Source: Streptomyces sp. NBC_01707 | GTDB taxonomy: Bacteria > Actinomycetota > Actinomycetes > Streptomycetales > Streptomycetaceae | Assembly: GCF_041438805.1 (NCBI RefSeq) | Contig: NZ_CP109190.1 | Coordinates: 372,001 to 436,000, forward strand | Reading direction: 5' to 3' | DNA: 64,000 nt | Shown here: piece by piece, positions 17,653-26,518 of the stretch | Position numbering within the stretch: the stretch's first letter is position 1 | Layout: every line of letters begins with the position of its first letter | Notes under the pieces: model-generated | Databases searched by the model: none | The model's input: the letters and a program-made list of their open reading frames with translations, nothing else | What the model was told of the DNA's origin: nothing | Position numbers and translations under genes: made by a program

Positions 17653-18442
17653 CGGTCACCGCGCCAGGTCAGCCCTGGTGATCCGCCCAGCCGGCATCCG
17701 TCCGCGGGGGGTAGGGGTGATGACATCGCCTCTGCTTCACGTGCTGCTGGTGGCAGGTGGCCTTCCAGCCGAGTTGCCGGGCCGTTTTGCGCATCGCGGC
17801 CCGGATCAGCTCCACCCCGCCCAGTCCGACGGCTTCCTCATCGTCCAGGCTGGCAGTTCCTTGTCCAGCCACTCCTCGACGGTCCTTCGCCAAGGATCCG
17901 AGGGATCACTGTCGGCGACGTCGGCCCAGGCGTCCTCCGCCATGCCGGGGTCGATGAACAGGCTGTCGAGGTAGGCGTGTCGGCACTCCGCAGAACAGGC
18001 GCCTTCACTGCCTGTGGGGCACGTCACCGTCGAGGCCGGGCTACGAACGCGAAGGCCCCTGGCCGACCACGCCGGGCCAGCGCGCACTTGGAGCACCAGC
18101 AGCCACACCGGTCTGTTGACCACTCCTTTGGGCTCGGCTTCGCACGCGAGGTGCCACTCAAGTTTCACCGTGCCTGTAGACGTTCCGGGCCAGCCGCGAC
18201 CTTGCGGGGCTGCCTGAATGACGGCTCCACGACGTCAGTATCCACGCACCTCCTCTGGAAGCGGTTCGGGTACCTGCTGCTTCGCACCTGTGCAACTGCG
18301 CTTACTGGCCCCGGAGATCCCCTTGTGGTTCATCTGCGGGGCGACAAAGGTGCAGTCCGAGCCGCGGGCGCGATGGTGCGCCGATTATCTGATGTCCCAC
18401 TACCGGACCCGGGCTGTACCGGGCCGTCGGAGGCACTTGTAC
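17653..18442. other. Rearranged stretch, mostly without genes
   Basis: Apart from the SMI1-like fragment inside it, no intact gene is visible. At 17669-17835 on the minus strand a short coding-like piece (VELIRAAMRKTARQLGWKA) may be part of another small gene. 18000-18440 shows nothing I can name. Confidence 0.4.
17835..17975 (-). pseudogene. SMI1/KNR4-like C-terminal fragment
   Basis: The translation YLDSLFIDPGMAEDAWADVA, then DSDPSDPWRRTVEEWLDKEL, nearly matches the C-terminus of the SMI1-like gene at 26519 (YLDSLVVDRDVAEDTWADVV, DPWRRTVEEW ... LDKELPGW). Only the last 45 or so residues remain. It shows that this family had at least two members here. Confidence 0.7.
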
Positions 18443-18984
18443 ATGTCATCACACATACGGCGTCGGCCTGCTCGCAGACCCGGACGCGCCGGTCTGTCGG
18501 CGCTGCTTGCTGTCACAGCGGCCCTGAGCGTCACCGGCCTGACCTCTCCCGCGCAGGCGACCGGGGCGGCCGCACCGAGCGGGGACACCGTGCCGGGTAC
18601 GGAGACACCCGCCGCGGCCGCTTACGGTGCCGCCCATGCCCCCGGTGCCCATGTGGCTTATGAGGGACACGGCGGCCCTCAGAGTGCGCCGCTCACGGTG
18701 ACGCTGATCACGGGTGACAAGGTGACGGTGACTCAGGGCAATGGTCGTAGCCCTCTGGTGGACGTGGAGCGCGCACCGGGAGCCAAGGGGTCGGTTCGCG
18801 TCGCCACCGAGGGCGGTGACACCTTTGTGTACCCCGATGAGGCCATGCCCTACATCGCCTCCGGCCGACTCGACAAGCAACTCTTCAACGTCACACAGTT
18901 GGTGGCCCAGGACTACGACGACGCCCACACAGGCGCGCTCCCTCTGATCATCACCCGGTCCGATGGTGTGTCCGCCTCGGCAGG
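18443..18984 (+). pseudogene. S8 (subtilisin-like) peptidase N-terminus cut by an IS5-family element
   Basis: ATG at 18443 has GGAGG 9 bp upstream. The product starts with a long signal peptide (RAGLSALLAVTAALSVTGLT, ending near PAQA) followed by the typical propeptide of large Streptomyces S8 peptidases: PLTVTLITGDKVTVTQGNG, FVYPDEAMPYIASGRLDKQL, FNVTQLVAQDYDDAHTGALP. The catalytic domain never begins: the insertion sequence starts near 18985 and no continuation was found on its far side. It is a non-functional remnant. Confidence 0.8.
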
Positions 18985-19810
18985 ATCTGTTGGGTGTCTG
19001 CTGATCTTGTGCCTGATGACCTGTGGGAACGTATAGCCCCGCTGCTGCCACCTCGTCCGCCGCGGCGGCATCGGCATCCCGGGCGGTTGCCGGTGGATGA
19101 CCGTGCTGCTCTGCGAGGCATTGTTTACGTGCTGTGCAAGAGCGTGAGCTGGCGGGACGTCCCCGCGGAGCGGGTCGGCTGCAGCGGGGTGACGGCCTGG
19201 CGGCGTCTGCGGGACTGGACCGAGGCCGGAGTGTGGCCCCGCCTGCACGAGGTACTTCTGGCCGAACTACGCAAAGAAGGCCTGCTGGAGATGGACGACG
19301 CCGCGATCGACGGCTCACATGTCCGGGCGCTCAAAGGGGGGCTCACACCGGACCTTCGCCGGTCGACCGGGCACGGCCAGGCAGCAAGCATCACCTGATC
19401 GTCGACCGGCACGGAACCCCCTTGGCCGTCTCGCTGACCAGCGGAAACCGTCACGACGTCACTCAGCTCGTGCCGCTGCTGGACGCGATACCCCGCATCC
19501 GTGGCCTGCGCGGCCGGCCACGGCACCGGCCCCGGCGGCTGTTCGCCGACCGCGGCTACGACTTCGACAAGTACCGGCGCCTCATCCGGGCTCGCGGGAT
19601 CGCACCCAAGATCGCCCGCCGCGGCACTCCGCACGGCTCCGGCCTGGGCAAGACCCGATGGGTCGTCGAGCGCACCTTCGCCTGGCTCCACCAGTTCAAG
19701 CGACTGCGCATCCGCTACGAGATACGCGCCGACCTCCACCTCGGACTGCTCCAACTCGCCTGTAGCATCATCTGTTTGAGACGACTCCGAACCTCATTCT
19801 GAAACAATCA
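18985..19810 (+). mobile_element. IS5-family insertion sequence (second, different from 14871)
   Basis: This is a two-frame IS5-type transposase unit inserted after the S8 propeptide. The left boundary is near 18985 (GGATCTGTTGGGTGTCTGCT). The right end lies somewhere after the transposase stop at 19802. I could not find a clean matching right inverted repeat or target duplication, so the right boundary is approximate, and a deletion may have removed it together with the rest of the peptidase gene. Confidence 0.7.
18994..19802 (+). CDS. IS5-family transposase, two frames with probable -1 shift
   Basis: Frame one: LVPDDLWERIAPLLPPRPPR through MDDAAIDGSHVRALKGG, including the first catalytic Asp. 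Frame two: GPSPVDRARPGSKHHLIVDR, RRLFADRGYDFDKYRRLIRA and KTRWVVERTFAWLHQFKRLR, ending at 19802. The overlap contains AAAGGGGGG at 19333-19341, where a -1 slip would join the frames. All three expected catalytic regions are present, so the transposase may work even though the element's right end is unclear. Confidence 0.8.
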
Positions 19811-19833
19811 GTAAGTCGGGCGACCCGGAGCCC

Positions 19834-19947
19834 ATGATCAACACGGCATCAGGGATCCTCAACCTGGTCGGCGGGCCTCTTCGCGAGGGCTACCGCAGAA
19901 CCTGGCGCGGTGTCATCGAATCGGTGGCTACTGCCTCCCGGCGCTGA
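19834..19947 (+). CDS. Possible small gene or gene end
   Basis: Thirty-seven codons (MINTASGILNLVGGPLREGY, then RRTWRGVIESVATASRR) with good codon bias; the frame is also open upstream to the end of the insertion sequence. It may be the C-terminal end of a truncated gene rather than a complete one. No family was recognised. Confidence 0.25.
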   Translation: MINTASGILNLVGGPLREGYRRTWRGVIESVATASRR

Positions 19948-20123
19948 CGTGCTGAGGCCGGTGACAGCGTCGGTGACGATCGAGTGTGGTCGCCGGGGAC
20001 GCAGTGCTTCCCGGCAACCCGGGAAGAGCCAGTCGGCCGGCATCCTGCTAACGCCCCGTCGGCTCCCGCCTTCCCTTTTCTGCGCTGCCCCCGCACACAG
20101 CGTCGTCACTTCTGGGTTCTGGC

Positions 20124-20699
20124 CTAATCGAGTTTTCCCTGGCGGATGGTCTGCACGGCGAGCACTGGGTTCATGGGTTCGATGAGATGTTCAACGGCGA
20201 CAGCCACAAGGTGGGCTGGGGCATCGGCCTGCAGCAACGCACTCACGTACTCGAGGGCCTGCGATGGAGACAGCGTCGGCAGTCTCTGGCGCAGGATGCG
20301 TACCGCTGGCATGCGGCCACGCACGGCGGCAGCTTCGCGTATCTCTTCGTGTAGATCGTCCACAGAGGTGCGAATGGTCAGCCCACGGATACGAACGCGG
20401 TAGTCAGCCTCCCAGGCTCCCTCTATCTCGGAGACGGCTCCAATTTGGTGCAGCCCGCCGTCGATGCGGTCGACCAGGTAGGGGCCGTGGCCGACCAACA
20501 TGGCCGCGGGGTTCCGGGTGCGCGCGTATTCCTCGGACTGCCAGTAGACCTTCCAGACCAGCTCGTGTTTCTCTACATGCAGCACTGTTGTGCGCACCGG
20601 CTCAACGCCCAGAGCCGCCCACTTCTGGTTCTCGCGGTCCAGCTCTTCCTCGACGATACGAACCGCGGTCTCTCGCTCGATCACGCGTGCAGCATCCAC
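20124..20699 (-). CDS. YrhB/Imm35-type immunity-like protein
   Basis: It begins with ARVIERETAVRIVEEELDRE and continues with ELVWKVYWQSEEYARTRNPA, MLVGHGPYLVDRIDGGLHQI and a TDYRVRIRG-like strand. This is the arrangement of YrhB/Imm35 domains, which protect against polymorphic toxins in known cases. A second helical domain follows (LSPSQALEYVSALLQADAPA). GTG at 20699 gives 191 residues; the frame stays open to 20867, but that extension is not family-like. No cognate toxin is visible nearby, so it may be an orphan. Confidence 0.7.
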   Translation of the reverse strand: MDAARVIERETAVRIVEEELDRENQKWAALGVEPVRTTVLHVEKHELVWKVYWQSEEYARTRNPAAMLVGHGPYLVDRIDGGLHQIGAVSEIEGAWEADYRVRIRGLTIRTSVDDLHEEIREAAAVRGRMPAVRILRQRLPTLSPSQALEYVSALLQADAPAHLVAVAVEHLIEPMNPVLAVQTIRQGKLD

Positions 20700-20905
20700 T
20701 ATGGATCCAGGTCTGACCAGCAGGTTTCCGGGCCCACAGTCACAACTCCTTTCGTTGCAGCGACGGCTAACTGTCCCGTAACTGCTGGTCACGAGCTGCC
20801 CAGGCTGCGGAAACTGCGTAGCTACTGCGTTCGCGGCGCCGGTATCGTCCCGCTCTCGACCCGCCATACCAGCGGCCTACGTTCCGAGAGCGATGCAGAT
20901 GACAG

Positions 20906-20998
20906 ACGATCCTCGAGCTCTGGGTTCCGGCCGAGGAACTGGACGACTTCAACGCCCACATCGTCGGCGATATCCAGTTGGTCCACGAGTTCCGCTGA
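20906..20998 (+). pseudogene. C-terminal gene fragment of unknown family
   Basis: The 30-codon end TILELWVPAEELDDFNAHIV plus GDIQLVHEFR reads like the C-terminus of proteins seen in Streptomyces toxin/immunity neighbourhoods (ELWVPAEELEEFN-type). A TGA a few codons upstream closes the frame. It is a relic. Confidence 0.4.
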
Positions 20999-21091
20999 GG
21001 CGGGAGGGATGCTGGGGCGGCACGCCGGGCCGATGCGATGATCCCGGTCTTGCCCGATAGCCCACAACCGTGATCGCTCGGATAAGTCCTA

Positions 21092-21221
21092 GTGTCCTGC
21101 GCCAGTAATTCGTCGGTAGATCCGTCCAGCCCCCTGGTGGCCAGGGGGCTGTATGCCGACCGCGCGTGTTGGCCCTTCGAGCCCCAGCCGGGACTACCTA
21201 GGAACTTCCGGCGCGGGACAC
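21092..21221. mobile_element. MITE copy 1, 130 bp, TA-flanked, IS630-type ends
   Basis: The element starts GTGTCCTGCGCCAGTA and ends CGGCGCGGGACAC, flanked by TA at 21090-21091 and 21222-21223. It has no coding capacity. The interior has a 10-bp stem (CAGCCCCCTGGTGGCCAGGG). The left end is the same as that of the IS630-family element at 37894. The 130-bp length matches copy 2 exactly. Confidence 0.88.
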
Positions 21222-21571
21222 TAGCGTCCGTCGGCGCGCTTCCGGGTGGCGATCACGGTGGCGGCCGCGCCCGCCGTTCCGTACAGCGTGTACAGCAGGC
21301 CCTGGCCCAGGAGGTCGCCGCGCTTCACCTCCTGGGCGTACTTGAGCTGGTCGAACGTGGCTGTGCCGGTCGAATCGCCGCCGCGGACGCTGTAGTCGAG
21401 CGCGCAGGTATGGCCCTGCCGCATGGGGCCGGGGTGGTCCTCGCCGTCCTCGCCCAGCTGGAGCCCCGGGCAGTCCGGGACGCCGTGGGCCGCCCCAGCC
21501 CTCAGCAGGGTGATCACCCCCCATGCCAGCGGGACCAGGAAAAATGCGATGAACACTCCGCGCAACCTCAT
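21221..21571 (-). CDS. Small membrane protein whose stop lies at the MITE junction
   Basis: A 116-residue protein with an N-terminal membrane segment (RGVFIAFFLVPLAWGVITLL), an extracellular-like loop with two Cys (DCPGLQLGEDGED, GHTCALDYSV) and a second hydrophobic segment near the C-terminus (GLLYTLYGTAGAAATVIAT). It ends KRADGR with TAG at 21223-21221, made from the TA target plus the first MITE base. It is bracketed by the two MITEs, so the native C-terminus may have been longer. Function unknown. Confidence 0.65.
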   Translation of the reverse strand: MRLRGVFIAFFLVPLAWGVITLLRAGAAHGVPDCPGLQLGEDGEDHPGPMRQGHTCALDYSVRGGDSTGTATFDQLKYAQEVKRGDLLGQGLLYTLYGTAGAAATVIATRKRADGR

Positions 21572-21583
21572 TGCGGCACCCTA

Positions 21584-21713
21584 GTGTCCTGCGCCAGTAA
21601 TTCGTCGGTAGATCCGTCCAGCCCCCTGGCGGCCAGGGGGCTGGACGCCGACCGCGCATGTTGGCCCTTCGAGCCACAGCCGGAACTACCTAGGAACTTC
21701 CGGCGCGGGACAC
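21584..21713. mobile_element. MITE copy 2, 130 bp, TA-flanked, IS630-type ends
   Basis: It has the same length, ends and orientation as copy 1 and differs at about 8 positions, with TA at 21582-21583 and 21714-21715. It lies 12 bp upstream of the membrane-protein start, so it now supplies that gene's upstream region. On its other side it abuts an istA remnant. Confidence 0.88.
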
Positions 21714-21716
21714 TAG

Positions 21717-21898
21717 GTGCTGCGTTTGGCGCCACAGTGTCCGAGGCCACCGTCGTCCCGCCGACGCAACCGCCTGGCCATAAGGCGGAAGTCGACTTCG
21801 GTGATGTGACCGTGAGCCTGGCCGGTGAACTGGTGACCTGCTATCTCTTCTCCTTCCAGTTGACGGAGCTGCCGGGCGGAAATGCGGTCGCTGCGTGA
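21717..21898 (+). pseudogene. istA (IS21-family transposase) remnant
   Basis: The translation FGATVSEATVVPPTQPPGHK followed by AEVDFGDVTVSLAGELVTCY matches IstA around its first catalytic Asp (HPPGxEAEVDFGE). About 55 residues remain, ending at a stop after a shifted tail. The MITE at 21584-21713 adjoins its 5' side. Confidence 0.7.
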
Positions 21899-21932
21899 CC
21901 CGGACGCCGTCGATGAGTAGTCGAGCTCGTGA

Positions 21933-22955
21933 TCAGGTCGGCTCGGCTGCCGAGCTCGCGGATCCGGGCCCGGCGTCGGCGAGCAGGTCGCCGAGCTCGG
22001 TGCGTTGGTAGACCACACGGCGGCCGACTCGGGTGCCCACCAACAGATCCGCCTCCCGCAGCACGGCCAGGTGACCGCCGACCGTGCCGAGGGACTGGCC
22101 CAGCAGCGCGGCCAGTTCGCTGGTCGTGGCGGGGCGTGCCAGCTCGCGCAGAATCGCCGCGCGTCCCGCCCCGATCAGGCGCGCCACAGCGCGTTCCGAC
22201 CGGGCCGGGTCGAGGCGCTCGCCCTCGCACTGTCCACCGGCGCCGCGTGCCGGATAGACCAGGGCATAGGGGCGGCCCGGCGCCTCGCACAGCCAGACCC
22301 CGCGGGGCCCGCTGACCGGGACGAAGAGCATGCCGTCCGGTCCGACCACTCGGTCAGGACCGGGTCGGTCGTTGAAACGGATCGCATCCGCGCCCACCCA
22401 GGCGCTGCGCCGGCTCATCTGGTGCAGCGCTCGCGGCCAGCCGTGGGCGGCGAGCAGTCCGGCGCGGTAGGTGACATCGCGCTCCAGCAGCGCCCTGCGG
22501 CCGGCCCAGTCCGCGGCCACGTGCTCCTGCCAGACCTCGCGAAAGAGCTCCGCGGTGCGCGCCCCGTGGGCATGGCCGGTGAGCCAGTCGAGGTCGTGGG
22601 CCTCCCAGCTCTGCGCCACCGATTGCACAAGGCTGCTGCGCACAGCCGTATCCGGGACCCGGGCCACCTCGACGAGCTCGGACTCCAGGGTGGTGCCCAT
22701 CCCGCCCGACGGGGGGAGGACGAGGTGGTCCGGCAGGTACTTGGTCGAGCCACACAGCATCACCAGCCCACGGGTGAACGGGTCCGCGTCCAATCGGGCG
22801 CGGAACGCGGCGTGGTGACGTGCGTGCCACGCGGCAAGCCAGAAGTCGGTGCAGGGACGACTGAGCACGATCATCGCGCTCAGCGTCTCCGCGAACGGCG
22901 AGAGCGCGAAGCGTGACCGGGAGAGCCCGAGCGGATCCACACGCAACAGCACCAT
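21933..22955 (-). CDS. DUF5937-type protein with C-terminal ArsR winged helix
   Basis: A 340-residue regulator. The long N-terminal region (LDADPFTRGLVMLCGSTKYL, PDHLVLPPSGGMGTTLESEL, then LERDVTYRAGLLAAHGWPRA) matches the DUF5937 type, and the C-terminus carries a winged helix: LARPATTSELAALLGQSLGT, VGGHLAVLREADLLVGTRVG. Such proteins lie next to MFS exporters and probably repress them. Here the MFS gene is divergent, 119 bp away, in agreement. The ligand is unknown. Confidence 0.82.
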   Translation of the reverse strand: MVLLRVDPLGLSRSRFALSPFAETLSAMIVLSRPCTDFWLAAWHARHHAAFRARLDADPFTRGLVMLCGSTKYLPDHLVLPPSGGMGTTLESELVEVARVPDTAVRSSLVQSVAQSWEAHDLDWLTGHAHGARTAELFREVWQEHVAADWAGRRALLERDVTYRAGLLAAHGWPRALHQMSRRSAWVGADAIRFNDRPGPDRVVGPDGMLFVPVSGPRGVWLCEAPGRPYALVYPARGAGGQCEGERLDPARSERAVARLIGAGRAAILRELARPATTSELAALLGQSLGTVGGHLAVLREADLLVGTRVGRRVVYQRTELGDLLADAGPGSASSAAEPT

Positions 22956-23074
22956 GCAGGATCGTCCCCCTCAGTCGTCTCGCGCCGGACCCTCGTGCCC
23001 CCCGTGCCGGGGCGACCTTTCGCCTCCCGCCGAAACGATAGTGCTCAGCCACGTCGATCACCCAGACTCGCGCG

Positions 23075-24310
23075 GTGCTTCCGCTACTCCTCCACCAATC
23101 AGACTTCCGCTGGTTCTTCGTCGGGCGGCTCGTCTCGCTGCTCGGCAGCTCGATGGCACCCGTCGCTCTGGCCTTCGCCGTGCTCAACGCGTCTGGCCGC
23201 GCCGGGGACCTCGGCATCGTGCTGGCCGCGCACATGGTCCCGCTGCTCGGGTTCCTCCTCGTCGGCGGCGCCACCGCCGACCGGGTCTCCCGGCGGACCG
23301 TGCTGATCGCCGCCAATCTCGGTTCCGGCCTCACGCAGGCAATGGTCGCGGCGCTGTTCTTGTCCGGCCACTACTCGCTGCTCGCGGTCAGCGTGCTCGC
23401 ATTCCTCAACGGGCTCCTCGCCGCGTTCACCACGCCGGCGTTGCGCGGCCTGGTGCCGGAGCTGGTCGAAAGGAACGACCTGCAGCGGGCGAACGCGCTG
23501 CTGGCCACGATGGCCAACGGCACCAAGGTGTTCGGGCCGAGCATCTGCGGCGTGCTGGTCGGGGCGGCCGGCAGCGGACCGGCCATCGCCTGCGACGCGC
23601 TGAGCTACCTGCTCGCAGCCGCCTGCCTGGCACGTCTGCCCGCAACCGTCGGCGCGACCGCCACCGCGGGCGCCGGCCGGCACCAGCTCTTCCGGGACCT
23701 GCGGGTGGGCTGGGCCGTGTTCCGAGGAACCGCGTGGGTCTGGCCGGTGACGCTTGCATTCTGTGTGGTCAACCTGGTGCAGACCGGCACCTGGCAGATC
23801 CTCGGCCCGCAGCTCACCGAGCAGCTCAGCGGGGAGGCCATGTGGGGTTTCGTGCTCAGCGCCCGGGGCGTCGGCATGCTGCTGATGAGCACGTTGATGT
23901 ACCGGCTGACGGTCCGGTACCTGGCCCGATTCGGCCAGCTCGTCAGCGTGCTCGGCGCGCTGCCGCTGCTCGCGCTCGGCATGCGGCTGGGGGCACCGCT
24001 GCTGGTCGTTGCGGCCTTCACGGCGGGACTCGGCAGCGCGGCGGCGGCGACCGCCTGGGATACCTCGCTGCAGGAGCACATCCCCGACGGGGTCCTGTCC
24101 CGCGTCGCTGCCTACGACGACCTGCTCTCCTACATCGCCATCCCGATCGGCCAGCTGTTGATCGGACCGCTCGCGCAGCGCTTCGGCGGCTTCCACGTCG
24201 CCACCGCTGCGGCGCTGTGCTACGCGGGGGTTGTGCTGCTACCGCTCGTCTCCCCGGACCTGCGTCGGCTTCCGCATACGTCCGACTGCCGCTCGCCATC
24301 GGCGGCATAG
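23075..24310 (+). CDS. MFS drug-efflux-like transporter (DHA3 type)
   Basis: A 411-residue protein with about 12 membrane segments. It starts LLHQSDFRWFFVGRLVSLLG and has the loop-2/3 motif GGATADRVSRRTVLIAAN, the usual MFS GxxxDRxGRR variant; the second half includes WGFVLSARGVGMLLMSTLMY. MFS proteins of this type export drugs or siderophores. GTG at 23075 is the first start in frame. It is divergent from the DUF5937/ArsR gene, its likely regulator. Confidence 0.9.
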   Translation: MLPLLLHQSDFRWFFVGRLVSLLGSSMAPVALAFAVLNASGRAGDLGIVLAAHMVPLLGFLLVGGATADRVSRRTVLIAANLGSGLTQAMVAALFLSGHYSLLAVSVLAFLNGLLAAFTTPALRGLVPELVERNDLQRANALLATMANGTKVFGPSICGVLVGAAGSGPAIACDALSYLLAAACLARLPATVGATATAGAGRHQLFRDLRVGWAVFRGTAWVWPVTLAFCVVNLVQTGTWQILGPQLTEQLSGEAMWGFVLSARGVGMLLMSTLMYRLTVRYLARFGQLVSVLGALPLLALGMRLGAPLLVVAAFTAGLGSAAAATAWDTSLQEHIPDGVLSRVAAYDDLLSYIAIPIGQLLIGPLAQRFGGFHVATAAALCYAGVVLLPLVSPDLRRLPHTSDCRSPSAA

Positions 24311-24854
24311 GCGCAGACGACCCAAGACCCAGGAATTCCGGTGGCACCTCCACGCAGCACGCCCCATTCAAGTCGCAATCGACCTAGCTAGTGGCAGGGC
24401 TGTTTCGTTCTTCCCCCCGGTGCAGTCGCTCGGCAGAGGCGGACAAGAAAGCCGCCTCGCCGACGGGGGCGGCGAGGCTGCAGCCAGTTTGGCAGGACCA
24501 GGCCACCGTTGCGCCCGATTCGCCGCGCAGAGCCGAGGGGCGGCGAAGCGCGCCAGTCGGCGGCCGGACCTCGCCAGGGACACGCCAGGCAGCGCGGCTG
24601 GCGGAGGCAGTGGCCGGCCAACACCACGCCGGGGTCAGGGCTCGAGGGAGCGGACCGAGCAGCGAGGAGGGGACGGCAGCGCGAGCAGGCCGCGCTGGGC
24701 CGTCAGACAATAAAGCATCTTCCTCCGACTAACGTGGAGAAAGACACTCATGCAGTTAAGCCGTCAAGCCGTGAGGTGTTGAGCCGCTCTTTCGGATCTT
24801 GCCGATGGCCCGGCCCTGGGCCCGTCGGCTGAGGATGCCCGCCGGGCGGGTGGA
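24311..24854. other. Gene-free stretch with a hairpin
   Basis: No coding frame is supportable. A 9-bp hairpin stem (24454-24462 with 24470-24478) lies about 145 bp past the MFS stop and may end its transcript. The rest is low-complexity GC-rich sequence, open on both strands. Confidence 0.4.
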
Positions 24855-25349
24855 TCACCAGAGGCCGAAGAATCGTGTCCACCAGGTGGGCCGTGCGGCG
24901 AAGTGCTCCAGCGCGCTGAGGCCCTCGTAGTCGCTCTCCAGCAGTTCTTCGGGGACGCTCACGTAGCCCAGGTCGGCCAGCGCCCGCTCCACGGTGGCGA
25001 GGTCCCCGAGGTCCAGTGCCCCCTCCTCATGGGCCTCGTCCGTGCCGAGGAAGGCCCCCGGATTGTCAGCGCAGACCTCGGCGAGGGAGCCGAACTTGCT
25101 CACGCAGACCACGATCCGCGTCCCGCAGACCGTCGCGTCCCCGGGCACGCGGACGCGCCCGTACTCGCTGGAGTCCTGGGTGTCCCGCTCAGACTCGCAC
25201 AGGACCCCGAAGTCCGCTTCGAGCCGGCGCACCAGCCCGCCCAACTTGAGGCTGGTCGCCGCGCGGTCGTAGTGCAGAGGCCGTTCCAGCCGTTCGGGGT
25301 CATCGAGTTCGCGCAGGAGCGCCAGCACTTCCATATCGCTCATCGCCAT
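24855..25349 (-). CDS. Protein of unknown function
   Basis: A 164-residue acidic soluble protein (MAMSDMEVLALLRELDDPER, DRAATSLKLGGLVRRLEADF, VCVSKFGSLAEVCADNPGAF, ending ARPTWWTRFFGLW). Codon bias is strong throughout. ATG at 25349 has AGGA 7 bp upstream. The compact alpha/beta pattern suggests an immunity-type protein like its neighbours (Imm35 and SMI1), but I cannot assign a family. Confidence 0.65.
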   Translation of the reverse strand: MAMSDMEVLALLRELDDPERLERPLHYDRAATSLKLGGLVRRLEADFGVLCESERDTQDSSEYGRVRVPGDATVCGTRIVVCVSKFGSLAEVCADNPGAFLGTDEAHEEGALDLGDLATVERALADLGYVSVPEELLESDYEGLSALEHFAARPTWWTRFFGLW

Positions 25350-25474
25350 CCGCACATCCTGCCGCCCGGCGGGCTGGAGCGGAGAGACAGGGCCGTCCTA
25401 GTCACGCCGTAGCTGTCGCTGCTGCCTGGGACTCTGAGGGGAAGGCAATTGCTTCATCGAATGGGACGCGTGCC

Positions 25475-26443
25475 AGGAGTCACTACGGGACTGTCCTGGT
25501 CGGCGTCGAGAGTCGGCGTCCAGTGGACCTGCTGCCCGACCGGGAGGCGTCCAGCCTGGCCGCACGGCTCGCGAAACGGCCCGGAGTGGAGGTTGTATGC
25601 CGCGATCGTGCGCCGTTCTTCGCCGAAGGTGCCACGGCCGGGGCACCACAGGCGGTGCGGGTAGCGGACAGATGGCATCTTTGGCACAACCTGACCAAGG
25701 CTGCAGAGCGGTGCGTCGCAAACCACCGCGGATGTCTGCAGGTCCTGGCGCCACATCCAGCCCAGCCCGCCCCCGAGCCGGAGAAGTTCGAAGACCCGTC
25801 AGGCTCGCCCTGGCCGAGGGGACACCGCTTCGCTGACCACACCCGTGTCACGCACGCCACCGTCCACGAATTACTGGCCGCCGGGCTCAGCCGAAGGGCG
25901 ATTGGCCGCCAACTCCGAATGACCTCCCGCACCGTCAAGCTCTTCGCCGACGCAGCCACCCCGGAGGACCTGTTCCACAGGCAGTGGCAAGGCCCACCAT
26001 CCAAACTCGACGCCTTCAAGCCCTACCTGGACGACCGTTGGAACCACGGCTGCACGAACGCCTGGACGGTGTGGGAGGAGATTGTTCCGCTTGGCTATCA
26101 GGGCAGCTACCAGCGGGTTCGCGCCCATTTCCGGGAGAAGCGGCTCTCGCCGGGCCCCGTCGCAGCTCGGCCACCGTCACCCCGGCTCGTCGCTGGATGG
26201 ATCCTCCGTCGGCCGGAGACCCTCACCGAGACGGAGCACCTTCGGCTCAAGGCCGTTCTGGTCCATTGCCCTGAACTTGACGCCCTCACAGGCCACGTCC
26301 GCTCCTTCGGTCAGATGCTCACCGAGCGCCAGGGCGAACGCCTGCCGCAGTGGCTCGAAGCCGTCCGACGAGACGACCTCCCGGCCTTCACACCTCGCCG
26401 CATGTCCGCGTACTCGTCGGAGTGCTCAAGCAGGTACGGATGA
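25475..26443 (+). pseudogene. ISL3-family transposase, truncated at both ends
   Basis: The frame reads HYGTVLVGVESRRPVDLLPD, REASSLAARLAKRPGVEVVC, VADRWHLWHNLTKAAERCVA and LDALTGHVRSFGQMLTERQG, all typical of ISL3 transposases. The N-terminal zinc-finger half is missing, and after 26390 the frame breaks (RRMSAYSSECSSRYG) before the final catalytic Glu region. No terminal repeats were recognised. It is dead. Confidence 0.85.
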
Positions 26444-26518
26444 ACGTGCTCAGTTCGACGTTCAGTAGCGCGGGAGCTTGGAGGATTTCGGGATCCCACG
26501 GAGTGGGACAATCTTGCC

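Noticed and set aside
21092..21713. The two 130-bp repeats as the ends of a composite transposon carrying the membrane gene
   Set aside because: They are in the same orientation, each has its own TA flanks and complete inverted ends, and there is no duplication around the whole unit; two separate MITE insertions explain them better.
22849..24387. An open plus-strand frame of 512 codons
   Set aside because: It overlaps the MFS transporter in another frame and is Arg/Ala/Gly-rich with no family features.
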